Positions 1 to 12,398 are shown, numbered from the stretch's first letter. The stretch is 60,000 nucleotides of DNA from Adiantum capillus-veneris (GCA_014529385.2 CM043953.1:92000842-92060841), one strand, 5' to 3'. Notes: generated by a model from the letters alone, not told the origin. Numbers and translations are program-made.

Positions 1-50
1 TATTCATTTAATCCTCTAATCGCTTACGTCCTTTTATAAAGGCTGCCAAT

Positions 51-230
51 ATGGCTCCAAAGAGAACCAGAGGAAACCCTCTTACCGATGAAGAGGATAT
101 TAGCAACCAAAGAAATAAAGCCACTCATGACCATGAGGCTGGGCCTAGTCATAGGCCTACGGACGAAAGTCTGCAGGCACCAGCATAGCAGCACATGGCC
201 GACCAGTCACACAGGTGGATTTCCATTTTG
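51..230 (+). pseudogene. LTR-retrotransposon gag N-terminal fragment (relic)
   Basis: An ATG at 51 opens a frame starting MAPKRTRGN that is rich in charged and polar residues (DEED, THDHEAGPSHRP). This is the usual style of the first residues of a plant retrotransposon gag. A TAG at 186-188 stops it after 45 codons, but the frame goes on sensibly (QHMADQSHRW) to about 230, where similarity to coding sequence ends. No gag core, zinc knuckle or protease follows, so the fragment is truncated. The family cannot be assigned, and it could be some other basic protein start. Low to moderate confidence. Confidence 0.35.
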
Positions 231-1365
231 TTCACTTAAGTCTTTAATTAGATTAAATTTCATTTCTAAATTAACATTGCATACGTAAGGATTAGGAAGG
301 ATAAACTGGTTGTAAATGGAAGGTAACTTCGAAGAAACCAACAAGCAATGATTGTAAATAGGAAAGAAATGATTGGGTTATGACTGATTGACCTAGGAAA
401 GAAATGTTTGACCATCCTTAAGACAGCTTGTCTCAAGACACCTCTCATTCCTTGGAATATTTTACTCCAGGTAATGAGTAATGATGGCGACTCCGCCATG
501 GATGAGTCGGTTTCCTCAGTGCGCGTGAATTCTTTATCCCATGCTTGTTTGTGCTTGTGGATATTACTTAGGATATCAAGTTTATCCTAGAGGAACTACC
601 GGGTTGTATGGGCAATCGGTTGGCGTATGGGCGCCCGGACTATGGGTGATGGTTTTTTTCACCCCGATTTTTATAAATAAGGAATGGGTGTCATTTTTTC
701 AGCCTTGTATAGGTGGTCTTGAGACAAGCCAGTATTGGTCATAGATACTTTAGAATGACAGTACCTTGTCTTAAGTTTAAAGATGTTTGTTTGTTAAAAG
801 AATGTTTTCAATACTGTTTTCAAGGGTTGTCTTAATGAGATTCAGTTATATAAAAGTTAAAAGAAATCATTGTTTTAATTGGGATAAGAATGTGGTAGTA
901 ATTAAACAACACAGAATCATGTGTGAGTGTGGGGTGGTAAGTGGGGATTGACTAAGGTTGTCAATCATGGACGGGTGGACCTGATTCGTCAGGTAGCTAT
1001 CCATTCCAATGCACTAAAAACGTCTAGAAACTTATTCACTTGGAAGAGGAATCCACCAATGACTGTGCCCTCACATATGTTAGGGGGAAAAAAGCGTTGG
1101 CTAAGGAAACCTTAATCTGAATGATGGAAGTTATAGGGCCGGAATAGTTTTTTTTTTTAAATTCAACAAGTTGTCCCATTTCCAGTGTGAGACATGACTA
1201 GGTCTCCTTCTAGGGCTATAAACCTAAACCATTATCAATGGTAAGGGTGAATTCCCTGGAATTCTTATTGTTTAGGGACTCACATTTTATTAGGCCTAGA
1301 GACCTGTTAAGGGTCCCATCCCCCTTTTGGTGTCGGCGGGTTTGGGGCCCTCACAAATTTATCTC
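231..1365. other. Unassigned non-coding stretch, probably retroelement leader or LTR remnants
   Basis: No reading frame here looks like a protein. A GGCGACTCCGCC motif at about 485-496 resembles the sequence just inside the 5' LTR of some plant Tat-type gypsy elements, so 231-480 may be a decayed LTR; this is weak. Short ORFs in the stretch have no recognisable content. Confidence 0.25.
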
Positions 1366-2737
1366 AGGTGATTCAAATCCAAATTACAAGGCTAGACTTG
1401 TAGTTAAAGGGTTCAAACAGCAAAGGGAGTTGATTTTGATGAAATCTTCTCGCCTGTGGTCAAGATGACAACGCTAGAACCGTACTTGGTCTTGTAGCAA
1501 TTGAGGACATGGAATTGTCCAAATGGATGTGAAGACAACATTTCTTCACGGGGATCTCAATGAGGATGTTTACATGCAGCAACATGAAGGATTTGTTCAG
1601 GAGAATGCATCTCGTGAGAAGCTAGTATGTAAGCTCAAAAAGACACTTTATGGCTTAAAGAAGGGTTCAAGGCAGTGGTATCATAAATTTGATGCATGTA
1701 TGAGGTCTCAAGGGTATAAAAGGAGCGAAGAGGATCACTACTTGTACACAAGAAAGCTATATGATGGATCGATGATCATTCTAGTTTTGTATGTTGATGA
1801 CATGCTTATAGCTAGGAAATCCATTGCAAAAATTGCCAACTTGAAGAAAACACTTAGCAATAATTTTGCAATGGGAATGCTACACACTTTCTTGTCATGC
1901 GAATCAAAAGAGATTGCAAACGTCGTATTCTTGAGTTATCTCAGGAAACATACATTGAGAAAGTTTTACAGCATTTCAATATGTAGGGGGGGAAAGAATT
2001 GAGTACCCCAATGCAGACATTCTTGAAACTCAGCAAGGAAGATGCACCCAAATCTAATGCTGAGCGAGTTGAAATGGTTAAGGTACCATATTCTTTGGTA
2101 GTGGCCAGTCTCATGTATGCTATGGTAGCCACAAGGCCAGACATTGCTTTTGCAGTGGGAGTGGTAAGCCGATATATGGAAAATCCTTGCAGCAAGCATT
2201 GGTAAGTAGTGAAGCACATTCTTAGGTACCTCAAAGGTACGGTTCGTAGGTGTTTATGCTTCGGGAACAATGATGTATCCATCGTGGGTTATGCGGATTC
2301 AGACTATGCAGGTTGTGTCGACAATATGAGATCAACATTTGGCTATGTCTTCATATTTGCTAGAGCAGCAGTATCTTGGAGGTCCTGTCTTCAAGATTGT
2401 ACATCGTATTCCACTACGGAAGCAGAGTACGTTGCATTGTTGGATGCAAGTAAAGAGGCTGTATGGTGATCTTGCTTGGTCAAAAATCTTGGCATTGATG
2501 AGACTCCAGTGATATATTGTGATAGTCAGAGTGCTCTTGCATTGGCAAGAAATCCTGTGTTTCACTCCAAATCAAAACACATTGAAGTCAGGTATCATCT
2601 CGTGATCGGATTTCTTGGCCAACAAGCTCATTGATTTGGTCAAGGTACACACTGATGACAACCCAACAGATGCTTTGACAAAAGGCTTAGCTTTGGAGTG
2701 GTTTACACATTGCAGTGAGTTGATGGGTATAGGTTGA
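1366..2737 (+). pseudogene. Ty1/copia pol fragment: reverse transcriptase and RNase H (copia-1)
   Basis: This is the C-terminal half of a copia polyprotein. The RT starts with YKARLVVKGFKQ at about 1381 and includes MDVKTTFLHGDLNEDVYM (from 1523), LYGLKKGSRQWY, and the catalytic YVDD near 1790-1801. RNase H follows, with GYADSDYAGC near 2288, TTEAEYVAL near 2413 and YCDSQSALALARNPVFHSKSKH near 2517-2580. The product ends near 2737 just before a polypurine tract. Frameshifts and stops occur near 1440-1520, 1998, 2203 and 2467, so it is dead. Gag, protease and integrase are missing, meaning 5' truncation near 1366. Family assignment is firm. Confidence 0.9.
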
Positions 2738-2794
2738 AGCCACTAGATTGCTTCACGGTTGTACATACTAGGTCACTTGGGCTGAGTTGGCCTT

Positions 2795-2998
2795 CAAGTG
2801 GGAGTTTGTTGGGATTCATGCCAACGGACTGGACATCCCACTTACTAATAACCCATCTACTAACTTAACCATTATACACTTATTCTTTAATATAACAGAA
2901 TAAGGAGCTGCAACAGGATAACGTTGCTGTGAGCTCCACCCAACAACAGGTCTCTCTCTCTGCTCTCGCACTTGCACTCGCACACGCTTCCCGCGGCA
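2795..2998 (+). repeat. Polypurine tract and truncated 3' LTR of copia-1
   Basis: A purine run, CAAGTGGGAGTT at 2795-2806, lies about 55 bp after the pol stop and is followed directly by TGTTGGGATTCATGCC from 2807. This is the standard copia arrangement of PPT and LTR start, including the TGTTGG opening. The right end is unclear: gypsy-1 gag-like coding sequence begins near 3000, so the LTR is probably cut there. No second LTR is present. Confidence 0.6.
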
Positions 2999-3130
2999 CC
3001 TTCAGATACATCAATTCTCAATGGCCTGGTTCTATTAGGGAAGTAATCCATCACACCATGGTTGCTTCATGCATAAATTTCCATCAAGAGACTAAACGGA
3101 ATGTCAAGCCCGTGGAAAACAAAGACAAAA

Positions 3131-3336
3131 ATGATGCAAAGGGAAAAACCAATGTTGAAAATTCCCAAGGCACTTCCAACAACAACAACAACAATGGATC
3201 CAAGGAGAAGGGAGTTTACAAAGGCAAAAACCAATGATGCAAAGGGGAAAACCAATGTTGAAAGTTCCCAAGGCACTTCCAACAACAACAACAACAATGG
3301 ATCCAAGGAGAAGGGAGTTTACAAAGGCAAAAACAA
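3131..3336 (+). repeat. 103 bp tandem duplication inside gypsy-1 gag
   Basis: The segment starting ATGATGCAAAGGG at 3131 is repeated from 3234 with one or two changes. It encodes the Asn-rich linker before NGSKEKGVYKGKN. A period of 103 bp is not a multiple of three, so the duplication itself shifts the gag frame. Confidence 0.9.
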
Positions 3337-4576
3337 ACTCCCTTCTGAAGAGCTTGAAGCTTTTCGCAAGGACCATAAGTGTTTCAAGTGTGGGGATCAA
3401 GGACATGGCTATCGTTCTTGCCTAAAAAATAATGCTCACAATGAGACTCCTAGGGATTCCACCATCAAAGCTCCAAAAGAGGATGTTCATTGCAAAGGAT
3501 CATCACTTTCCTATGCTTGGGGAAAGGTAAGAGAACATGATGCCTTCATCTTGTTTGCTCCTAGTTCTACTCACAACTTCATATCAATGGAGTTGGCACC
3601 AAGTTGGGCATTCAAGCTTTCAAGATGGGAGATATGGTAATGGCAGGCACAAATTTCAAGGGACAACAAGCCTCTGTTACTCCCTTGAGGGAATTTGAGG
3701 CTTCATGTCCAAAGCTATGTCGACAAAGAAGACTTCTTCATCTCTCCTCTCCAACATGAGGATGCTATCCTAGGGGTGCCATGGTTTGATTGCATGGCTG
3801 CCAATATGAAGTTCCCTGAAAGGAGAATCTACTTCACCTACAGGGGAAAGAACATGTATATAGATGCTAGTGAGCGTGGTCGCACTATTCCACTTGTAAA
3901 TACTCCTGCTTTTGATAAGTCAATGAAGATCTTAGTTTCTACGTACATGATTTTTGTCATTTAGTCTCTAAAAGATCCTAATGTTCCATCAAATGTAAAT
4001 GGTAGGAATCAAGAAGATCTAGACTTGCCTAATTTTCTAAAAGGATTCCAAGATGTGTTCATTGATGATGTCCCCATGGACTTACCTCCAAAACGAGGGG
4101 ATGATGACCATTGCATTGAACTCCTTCCAGGAAGCTCGCTGCCTAACATGCCTCTTTATCGAGTCTTACAAGCTCAACAAGAGGAGATCATAATGCAAGT
4201 ACATGAATTGGTAGACAAAGGGATGGTGAGGCCTAGTTCCTCTCCTTTTTGTTCTCCAGTCCTTTTAGTGAAAAAGAAAGATGGTACACACCGTATGTGT
4301 GTGGACTATCGAGCACTAAACCATATCACTATCAAAAACAGATTTTCCATGCCTCGGGTAGAAGATCTGTTTGATAAGCTACAAGGCTCTACCTACTTCA
4401 ATAGGATTGACCTTAAAAGTGGCTATCACAACGTTTGGTCGTTATGAATATCTAGTCATTCCTTTTGGCTTGACTAATGCACCAGCTATGTTCAATCGTC
4501 TAATGGATAATTTTTTTAGACCTTATCGTAAATTCAATGGAGTATTCTTTGATGATATCATCATCTACTCCAAGTC

Positions 4577-4750
4577 TTTGGAGGAACATAAGCAACATCT
4601 CCAAGTGATTTTTCAAGCATTGAGGGAGAATAAGCTTTTTCTCAACCAAAAGAAAAGTGAAATTTTGGAGGAACATAAGCTACATCTCCAAGTGATTTTT
4701 CAAGCATTGAGGGAGAATAAGCTTTTCTCAACCAAAAGAAAAGTGAAATT
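4577..4750 (+). repeat. 87 bp tandem duplication inside gypsy-1 RT
   Basis: The block that begins TTTGGAGGAACATAAG at 4577 recurs at 4664, just after the catalytic FDD. The second copy has one base less in its T run, which breaks the frame. It lies within the RT thumb region and would disrupt the enzyme. Confidence 0.9.
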
Positions 4751-5702
4751 TTCCTTCAAGAGATTCAATACTTAGGTCATATTAGCTCTCAAAATGGCAT
4801 CCGTATAGATCCATCAAAGTTAGAGGTAATAAAAGCATGGCCTAATCCAAGGAATCTACATGAGACAAAACGCTTTATTGGTATGTGCGCATATTATAGA
4901 TGCTTCATAGCAAAATTCTCTCAAATAGAAGGACCACTACATGACTTAACTAAGGAGAACGTTAAGTATGTATGGAATGCTAAGGAGCAAAATGCTTTTG
5001 ATAAGCTCAAGGAGAAGCTTATTTCCCAACCAGTCCTCATGCTTCCGGATCTCTCAAAGCCCTTTGAGGTCCAATGTGATGCTTGTGGTGATTGCCTTGG
5101 AGCAGTTTTGCTTCAAGAAGGGCATGCCATAGCATATGAGAGCCGAAGGCTCAATACAGATGAACGAGTCTTGGGAATTTATGAGAGAGAGATTTTAGCT
5201 GTTCTACATGTTCTAGACACATGGAAGCAGTACCTATTGGGGACTCCATTTATCCTACAAGCCAACCACTAAAGTCTCAAGTATCTCATGACGCAAATCA
5301 AGCTTTCTGACAAACAAATGAGGTGGGCAAATTTTCTTTTGCAATTTAATTTCCATATTTCTCACATTGCTGGTAAGCACAATCAAGTGGCCGATGCACT
5401 TTCATGACGACCAAAAGTTAATGCGGTGTCTATAGCTACTCACAATGATCTATCCTCTAGGATAGATGAGTATGCTACTGACCCTGACTTTAGAGACATA
5501 ATGTCAGCCATTGCTTTGGGGAAGAAAGAGGAACTATTCACCTTGCAGGATGGTTATCTTCTCCATGGCAATAGGCTATGTGTTACCCATTCCCTCCCTG
5601 AGAAATTTATGTATGATTCCCATCCTCTACCCGTAAGGCTTTATCTCTTCTACCTCATAGTCAAGGACGACTATGATTTCAAGAGAAAGGTAATGTTATA
5701 AA

Positions 5703-7110
5703 ATCTAATATCTAACCAACCCAAATGATTTTCTCATATCAAACTGATCACTTAATGTGGGAGAATAAACGGGAACAAGCGTTAAGATATAGACATGTGC
5801 TTATAGATCTATTTCAACACGAGGCCAATGGTAAAGGGGCCCAAATGAGATATGGTCTATCAAAGAGCAAGGCTAACCAATGGAGCATAAGACCTTAGGG
5901 TTAGCTTCATTGAAGACCTAAAGTGTGTAAATGTCCTTTGACCTTAGGTAATAGAGGTGGGAACCCGACCCCTGGCCCAAAATTTAAGGTGCTTGATGAC
6001 TGAGGTGCTTAATGATTGAGATGCTTGAGGTTCTTGAATTGCTTGAGATGCTAGGGCCGTACTTGAGGTGAGAACCTATCCCAAGCTTGAAGTGATTAAG
6101 GGCCAAGCTTGTGGTGGGAACTGAACCTATGCATGAGGGGCTTGAGGTGTCAAAAGGTCAAATCCAATCCCTACAAGGAGGGGGCGAGCCCTAGAAAGAG
6201 GGGGGATGAGAAAGAACACCCACCCACCCACACACACAAAGTCATGCTTGGTACAAAGAAAGCAAAGGGGACACTTGTCAAGTTCCTCCTCATGTTTCCC
6301 TCATGGTGTGCTTGAAGCCTATTGGTTGGCCACCCAAGGGGTCCAATGACAATTTAGGAGATTTAATTAATTGTCTTTTATTTTATCAAGTCCTATCTCT
6401 CAAAGGGGAGAGGGGGACACTTGTCCCAAGGCTACCCTTGTTGCTTGTAATGCCTCCTGCTTGTGATTGGCTAGATCTGGAGGGGTCCAATGAGCTTCAA
6501 GCATGAGCTACAAGGGGGGGTCTACCAAATCAAGCTAGGGGGTTGCTTAGGGGGTATACTCTCCCAAAAAAACTCACACACACACTCTTATTATGCAATG
6601 TGCAAGGTGCAAGAGCTCCCTCTCCTTCTCCAAGCAAGTAGAGGTTTAAAGCCTACAGCAACACTCTTGGCTATGGAGTGCAAATCCAACCAAGAGACAT
6701 GCTTCAATGATTAAGCTTGCCATCTTCTCCATCTTCATTACTATGCTAGTATGTATGCTAGCAAGAAGAGTTATGATAAGTGAGGAACTATTTCTTTCTC
6801 CTATGAAATGTTTCTTCTTCCTCTTCCCTACCCTCATTCCCTGCTAGCTCTGTCCACCTTCGGAGGTGTTTGGGGTCTTGGGCCATTGAGGCTTGGGATA
6901 GTTAAATATTTCTTCAAAGTTTATGTTATTCTTGTGATGCATGAAGCTTTCCATGTTCATTGCATCACCTAGGTCACAAGGAACAAAAATATTGTATTGT
7001 AACAAGTCTCTCTTAATGGGAGAAATCATAATACAAATGCCTATTGGAGGGGGGACCAGGTCCACCTAAATCTGGTCCTCAACCATTGTCATGTTCTCTA
7101 AATTCTCTCT
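5703..7110 (+). repeat. Dispersed repeat R1, copy A (about 1.4 kb, possibly an LTR)
   Basis: This block matches 13585-15012 in inverted orientation over its whole length at moderate identity. Shared landmarks are AATATCTAA plus GATTTTCTCAT at one end, the repeated phrase GGGGTCCAATGA with nearby GATTGGCTA, GGTTGGATTTGCA-type text, and GGGGGGACC with TCTGGTCCTCAAC at the other end. It is non-coding. Each copy abuts truncated retroelement coding sequence, so solo LTRs of one family are the simplest reading, but I could not fix TG...CA ends or a target duplication. Confidence 0.6.
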
Positions 7111-7137
7111 CTGGAAAAAGTATTACTCATGCCAAGT

Positions 7138-7299
7138 TAACTAATTGCTATGCCTATGTTGTTATCTTCAATTATGTTCACCCGCTATGGTCACAAAGTA
7201 ATTTCTCAAAAGTACTCTTAACTAATTGCTATGCCTATGTTGTTATCTTCAATTATGTTCACCCGCTATGGTCACAAAGTAATTTCTCAAAAGTACTCT
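7138..7299 (+). repeat. 81 bp in-frame tandem duplication before the LINE RT
   Basis: The 81 bp unit starting near 7138 (ACTAATTGCTATGCC) is repeated exactly from 7219. It translates to two copies of a 27-residue segment containing NCYAYVVIFNYVHPLW. The length is a multiple of three, so the frame is kept. Confidence 0.9.
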
Positions 7300-7304
7300 C
7301 ATTA

Positions 7305-8715
7305 ATTTCTGCTACTCTCAAGTTAATAGGACAATTCCATTACCTTGAAGATGTATGCGGTGGGCTTGAAAATTTGTCCACTCGCAAAGCGGGAGATCTT
7401 CAAGGTATCAAGGCGGAGATGATCAAATGGACATGAGATTTTACCCATGAGTGGATGTGTAATATGTTCAATCTTGCACTTCAACATGGTATGCGTTATG
7501 ATTGGAGTACTAATTGGGTTAAGCCTTTGCATAAAGGAGGGGATGTAGAAAATGTAAATAACTACCGGACTATAATGATTGGGTCTCCTATGGCAAAGTT
7601 GTTTGGGTTCATAATGGAGATGAAATTGAGTGATTGGGTTGAAGAGAATGACAAGCTTGCAAAGGACAAGCGGGTTTTTGTCGATCCTATAGCAGCATTG
7701 ATAATCTTGTCACTCTTCATATTCTCATGGAGAAAAGTTGGTTGAAAGGCAAGCGATTGTATTGTTGTTTTGTGGACATTAAGAAAAACTTTGATATGAT
7801 TCCACTTAACAATTTATGGAGAAGGATGGAAGAACTCCAAGTGCCAAGTGAGTTTATGCTTGCAATTTCTTGAATCTATGAGAAGGTGATGTGTCAATGG
7901 AGCATGGGAAGAGGAATTTTAGGATTTTCTGGAAGCACTATTGGGGTTAAACAAGGATGTCTATTGTCACCAAATCTCTTTGGTCTATGCATCGATCAAT
8001 TGAAACAAATGGTACTTGAATTTATGCAAGAAGAAGGCATTGAAGAGGTCACTATTTGCAATGCGGTAATCATGCTTTTGTTGTATGTAGATTATGTAGT
8101 ACTTCAACACACACTTTAGAAGATGCAAAAAAGCTTATGGTTGTCCTTGAGAACTTTTGCTTGCATAGTGGGATGATTGTGAATGAATCCAAAACAAAGG
8201 TTATGCTTGTGAAAACCAACCATAAGGAGAAGCCATGCATTGTGTACAACAATGAGACACTTGAAGTTGTTGAGAGCTTTGATTACCTTGGCCTTGAGGT
8301 TGTGTTCAATCACAACTAGCATGAATGTGCTCTACGTCATTTGGAATTGGAAAAGAGAGCATATTATGCATTTGAAAACATGTGTAATGCGGGAACATCA
8401 AGTGCTAGGTTCTCAAGAAGTACCTTTTTGATCCATTGGTGACACTGGTTCTTCTTTATGGAGTTGAAGTGCGGGATGGGAGCATCTCAAAGTCTACATG
8501 GAAAGAGTTTGAGAATGTCCAAAAGTGTTTTCTTACAAACTTTTCCAAATTAAGACACAAACACCATATATGCTCCTACTTCTTGAGTCGGGATCTCTTC
8601 CAATTGAGGTTATGGGCATGGAAAGGGTTGTGGAGTACATGATAAAGATGCGTCAAAACCCCTCACGTTGACTTCCTACAATTGCATGGGAAGCAAGAAA
8701 AAAAGTTCAAAAGAC
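7305..8715 (+). pseudogene. Non-LTR retrotransposon (LINE) reverse transcriptase relic
   Basis: Classic LINE RT blocks are present: the GKAGDLQGIKAEMIKW type start (about 7385-7435), WVKPLHKGGD (7515), NNYRTIMIGSPMAKLFG (about 7557), LYCCFVDIKKNFDMIP (about 7757), TIGVKQGCLLSPNLFGLCID (about 7940), the catalytic block decayed to LLLYVDYVVL (YADD expected, second Asp lost), GMIVNESKTKVML (about 8171), FDYLGLEV, and downstream LPIEVMGMERVVEYMIKM and LPTIAWEASKK. Stops fall at 7434 and 7743, with frameshifts near 8060, 8320 and 8640. The endonuclease domain is absent. The sequence resumes at 9781 after an insertion. Dead element; family firm. Confidence 0.9.
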
Positions 8716-9780
8716 GCTGTGAGCGGGATGAAAACACACACAGCGCCTCTATAACGACCCGACACACACTCTTGGAATGATACACACACATACTATGGGG
8801 CACCACTCGGCTTACACAACACACCTGGCCGAGACAGGGAACACACCTCTGGAGTGAGAGGAGAGAGACTATCCACTTGCCCACTCCACACAGAGACACA
8901 CACATACACACACACACACACAAAAATTCAGCTCAAAAGAGGAGAATTTCTGATGTTTAGATAAAAATGAGCTTGGGACAACACCAATGGGGCAAACAGC
9001 TCACACAATATGGGTAAAAGATACCAGATACAATCACAAGTTGGAGTAGAAGCTTCGCTCATAGGAGAAACTTACATAGCAAAAACAGCAGAAAAAGAGT
9101 GAGGAATTTGGCAAAATGGACAGCGCCATCGCGTCCAAAACGGCCCAAAACCCCAGTCTGCAATGTCAAAGTGCTCAAATCCGACCTCGGATGAGCAGTT
9201 TACGGCCAAAACAGGCTCCAAAAACCCCAAAAACACACCTGCGGCTGTTCCTCCTCTCTTCTCCACGTTTTTTCTGGTCTTCTATCTGTTTTTTCAGTTC
9301 CCACACTTAGCTTTATTACTTGGGCACCCGTGGCCTTTTAGATGACCTCAAACGGACCCCGAACAGGCCAAAAACTGACCTCGCAGTGCATAGTTGTCAC
9401 CTTTTTCGCATCATCCGCACACCTGGTACTCAGTTTTTTCAAATAATGCATCCCGCAACCACGTGAAGTGGCCCCAAAAAGTGGTCCTCATGATGACCTT
9501 TCTGCATAAGTATCACAAGAAAACACCCACGTCGTGTCCATACTGCTCCGCGTGCAAGTATTGACCCCGTTCGACCTCCTGACGCCACTCGATGCCATCT
9601 GACACACCTTCTTACCTCATGCCGTCGGCCCGCCGATAGCTTCCTTGAGAATTTTTACGCGCTACCAACTCCTCCTTATTTTAGAAAAAACACACTGGTA
9701 CTGATAATAGTGAAAATCGCTGCACTATGTACACCCTGTCTTACCTGTACACACGTGGGCCCCACGTAACCACCTAGCTA
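8716..9780. other. Non-coding insertion splitting the LINE, possible solo LTR
   Basis: LINE coding sequence stops at about 8715 and its C-terminal region resumes near 9781, so about 1.06 kb lies in between. The insert begins TGTGAGCGGGATG, has an (AC)-rich run at 8888-8921, and has no coding content. LTR-like composition and a TG start suggest a solo LTR, but I see no clear CA end or target duplication. Confidence 0.35.
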
Positions 9781-10200
9781 TGGAAAATGGGCAATTCTTC
9801 ATTTGATAGAACGGGTTTGGGAGATGAAATGGATTACACTTGCTACATGATGATTCAATTGACTCCAAAGTGAGTGAAGCTTTTCTATAACACTAATGTA
9901 TTATGGCTTGGGAGAAATCTGGTGGGTCATGCTTCTCACATTATACCACCCATATTGCCCCCAGCTACAAAACCATGTTGTTCGCTAAAAGAGGAAATCG
10001 TACTCACACTTACATGCTTGAGCCTATCCCCTTGTTGGTGATATGCACTATTGCAGCCATTTGGCTTAGTTCCCATTTCCTTCGATGCAAGACAAGACGT
10101 TGGGGCAATTGAGAAGAGTCAAATTGACTGTGCACATTATGCTCACTGCAAGATCAAGAGTCTGAGTACCACTCACTACTAGAGTGATGAACTTTTGGTC
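9781..10200 (+). pseudogene. LINE ORF2 C-terminal region relic
   Basis: The recognisable part is the terminal zinc-binding-like motif of LINE ORF2: CTLCSLQDQESEYHSLLE near 10128-10180, matching the CxxC...ExExHxLxxC pattern, preceded by KTRRWGN at about 10090-10110. Stops interrupt the frame. It continues the LINE left of the 8716-9780 insertion. Moderate confidence. Confidence 0.55.
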
Positions 10201-10414
10201 ACATCCAAACTTGCTTCTCTCACATTTTCAGCCATGACTTAGACCTACGCACTTTCCTCTCCCAGCCACACTGTGGGCTCTCCATTGCGGCTCTCATCAC
10301 CACAATTTAGGAGCATTGAGAGTCACTCATCAGCCATACACATGCTACATCACATATAACTTTGGTCCCATTTGTCATATTTTTGACCTTCAAGGATGAT
10401 AATAACATCTATCT

Positions 10415-10482
10415 ATCTCTCTCTCTCTCTCTAACCCTCTACCCTATTTCTCTACCTTCCCTCTCTCTCTCTCTCTCTCTCA

Positions 10483-10524
<42 letters not shown>
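10415..10524 (+). repeat. (CT)n and (CA)n microsatellites
   Basis: (CT)n at about 10415-10432 and 10460-10480 runs into (CA)n at 10481-10524. The tract ends close to the truncation point of the reverse-strand gypsy at 10541. Apparent Ser-Leu or Cys-Val ORFs over it are artefacts. Confidence 0.95.
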
Positions 10525-10527
<3 letters not shown>

Positions 10528-10540
10528 GCAACCATGGGAT

Positions 10541-12398
10541 GAAACCATGGTACCCCTAGGATTACATCCTCATGCTTGAGAGGAGAGATAAAGAAGTCCT
10601 CTTTGTCCACATAGCTTTGGACATGGAGCCTCAATTTCTCGCTTAAGGGAGTGACTAAAGCTTCTTGCCCCTTGAAAGCACCATCGATGGGTAGCACATC
10701 TCCCATCTCATAGGCTTGGATGCCTAGCTTGGTGGCCAACTCTATGGATATGAAATTGTGAGTAGAACCAGGGTCAAAGAGAATAAAAGCATCATGTTCT
10801 CTTACCTTTCCCCAAGCATGGCATAGAGGAGATCCTTTGTGGTGAACTTCTCCTTCTTGGATTTCAACCAAGGCAGCTCTAGGAGGATCATGGAAGGTGT
10901 TCTTTTGGGGGCAAGCACAATACGCATGCCCTTGCTTGCCACATTTGAAACAACAATTATCCTTGCAATAACACTCAAGCTCTTCAGGAGAGAGTTTGTT
11001 TTTGCCTTTGTGAAATCCCTTCTCTTTAGCTGTGTTGTTATTGGAATTGCCCTTAGGAGACTTTTGGACATTGTCCTTCCCCTTAGGCTCATTGGAACCC
11101 TTGTTTTATGTGGGCTTAAGATTTCTCTTAGCCCCTGTTTGGAAATTGATTCATGAAGCCACCATGCTATGGTGTATGATCGCACATATGGTGCGTGGCC
11201 TTTGGGAGTTGACATACTCCGCCATATCTTCAGTTAAGCCCGCACAAAATTATTGTTCTTGCTCTCCAAAATCCATCTTTTTGAAGATAGTGGCTTTGAG
11301 ATGTAAGTCTCAAAACTTGTCTAAATATTTGTGAATGGATTTGTAGGGAGAGAGCTTCAAGCTTCGCCATTCGGTGACTACTTTGTCTTTGGCATCGGTG
11401 GACAAAAACTGCTTCTTGATGGAAGCTCTTAAAGTTTTCCATGTTTGTGGAGCTTCACTGTTTTCCCATAGGCTAGACCACCATTGCCTGACGGACTTTT
11501 GGAAATACATAGCTACATGGCGTAGCTTAGAGGACACCGTGAAGCCCTCATCTCCAAACGCCGCATTGAATTGTTGGATGAAAGCCAAGACTTTGTTCGT
11601 AGCACCAAAGGTGCCATTGTAGGTAAGGAAAGAGATGTTCTTTCCTCCCTCTTTGAACTTCTTGAGCTTGGACGACCTCTTCCACGTGGCATAGGATTTT
11701 CTATGGACTCTTCTTTTTGGTGGTTCGAAAGTTGCACCGTCACTTTCTTTAGAGGAGGCATAATTTGAGGAAGATGGAGAAGAGGGTTACCTCTTTCTTG
11801 CCTTTTTCTTGCCTTGGTCTTCCTTTTTGGCACCATCAATTTCTTCATAAGAGGAAGAAGATGGAGAAGAGGGTGACCTTTTTCTTGCCTTTTTCTTCTC
11901 TTGTTTTCTATCATCCCTCTTTGAATTATGGTGTGGAGAAGTGTGCGATGGTCTTCTTTGTTTAGGAGGTGATGGAGAGAGTTTTTCCCGCTGTCTTTGT
12001 GGAGCCATCTCCACCGAGGTGGTAGGAGACTCACTTATTTTTTGTTCTTTTGGTGGGGGCTCTTGAGTTCTTCTTTGGGAAGGAGATGCATCATCAAGTA
12101 GTAAATTTTTGAAGCCTTCGTACGGATCTTCTTCTTCTTCTGGAATCGGAGAGAGGGCTCTTTTGGAAGTCTTGCAAGGAGGCTTCCTTGGTACTCTCAT
12201 GTCATGGTGGGGAGTTTGGAGAATCCCATGAGCACGTAGCTGCCACTACACTTCACTTTGGAGGGATGGATTGCCCATGGCTTGTTGAAGCCTAGAAACA
12301 AGGTAGTTGACAAGCACAGGGGCATCATTAGTATCCTACTCATTAACAAAATCAAAGCTATCAACATTAATTTCACTCTCTTTACTATTGTCAGCCAT
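10541..12398 (-). pseudogene. Ty3/gypsy gag-protease relic (gypsy-B), reverse strand
   Basis: Gag starts at an ATG at 12398 (MADNSKESEINVDSFDFVNE), with stops soon after, then a charged Ser/Lys/Glu-rich region (12200-11520). The retrotransposon gag core follows (11588-11310; MAFIQQFNAAFGDEGF and VRQWWSSLW...WKTLRASIKKQF), then a zinc knuckle CFKCGKQGHAYCAC (about 10955-10910, frameshifted), and a protease with an intact FDPGSTHNFIS motif (about 10780). It ends at about 10541 in GVPWF, next to the microsatellite. RT and integrase are missing. The protease part is close to gypsy-1 at 3480-3800, so it is the same family. Confidence 0.85.

Larger units (their letters stand above)
3000..5640 (+). 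pseudogene. Ty3/gypsy gag-pol fragment (gypsy-1), truncated at both ends
   Basis: In order: the gag end (INSQWPGSIREVIHHTMVAS, about 3010-3070); a CCHC zinc knuckle CFKCGDQGHGYRSC (about 3380-3421); a protease in which the usual FDPGSTHNF active-site run reads FAPSSTHNF (about 3549), so the catalytic Asp and Gly are lost; RT (4025-4775) with VDYRALNHITIKN, LVIPFGLTNAP and catalytic FFDD; RNase H (4883-5410) with CDACGDCLGAVLLQ and ISHIAGKHNQVADALS; and the start of the integrase region (5426-5640). The integrase core is missing. Frame breaks fall near 3230, 3640, 4440, 4740, 5270 and 5405. It is the same family as the reverse-strand relic at 10541-12398. Confidence 0.9.

Noticed and set aside
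10452-10871. A 139-codon reverse ORF ending in Cys-Val and Arg-Glu repeats
   Set aside because: The first part is real gypsy-B protease, but the tail is read-through of a (CA)n(CT)n tract after truncation, not a fusion protein.
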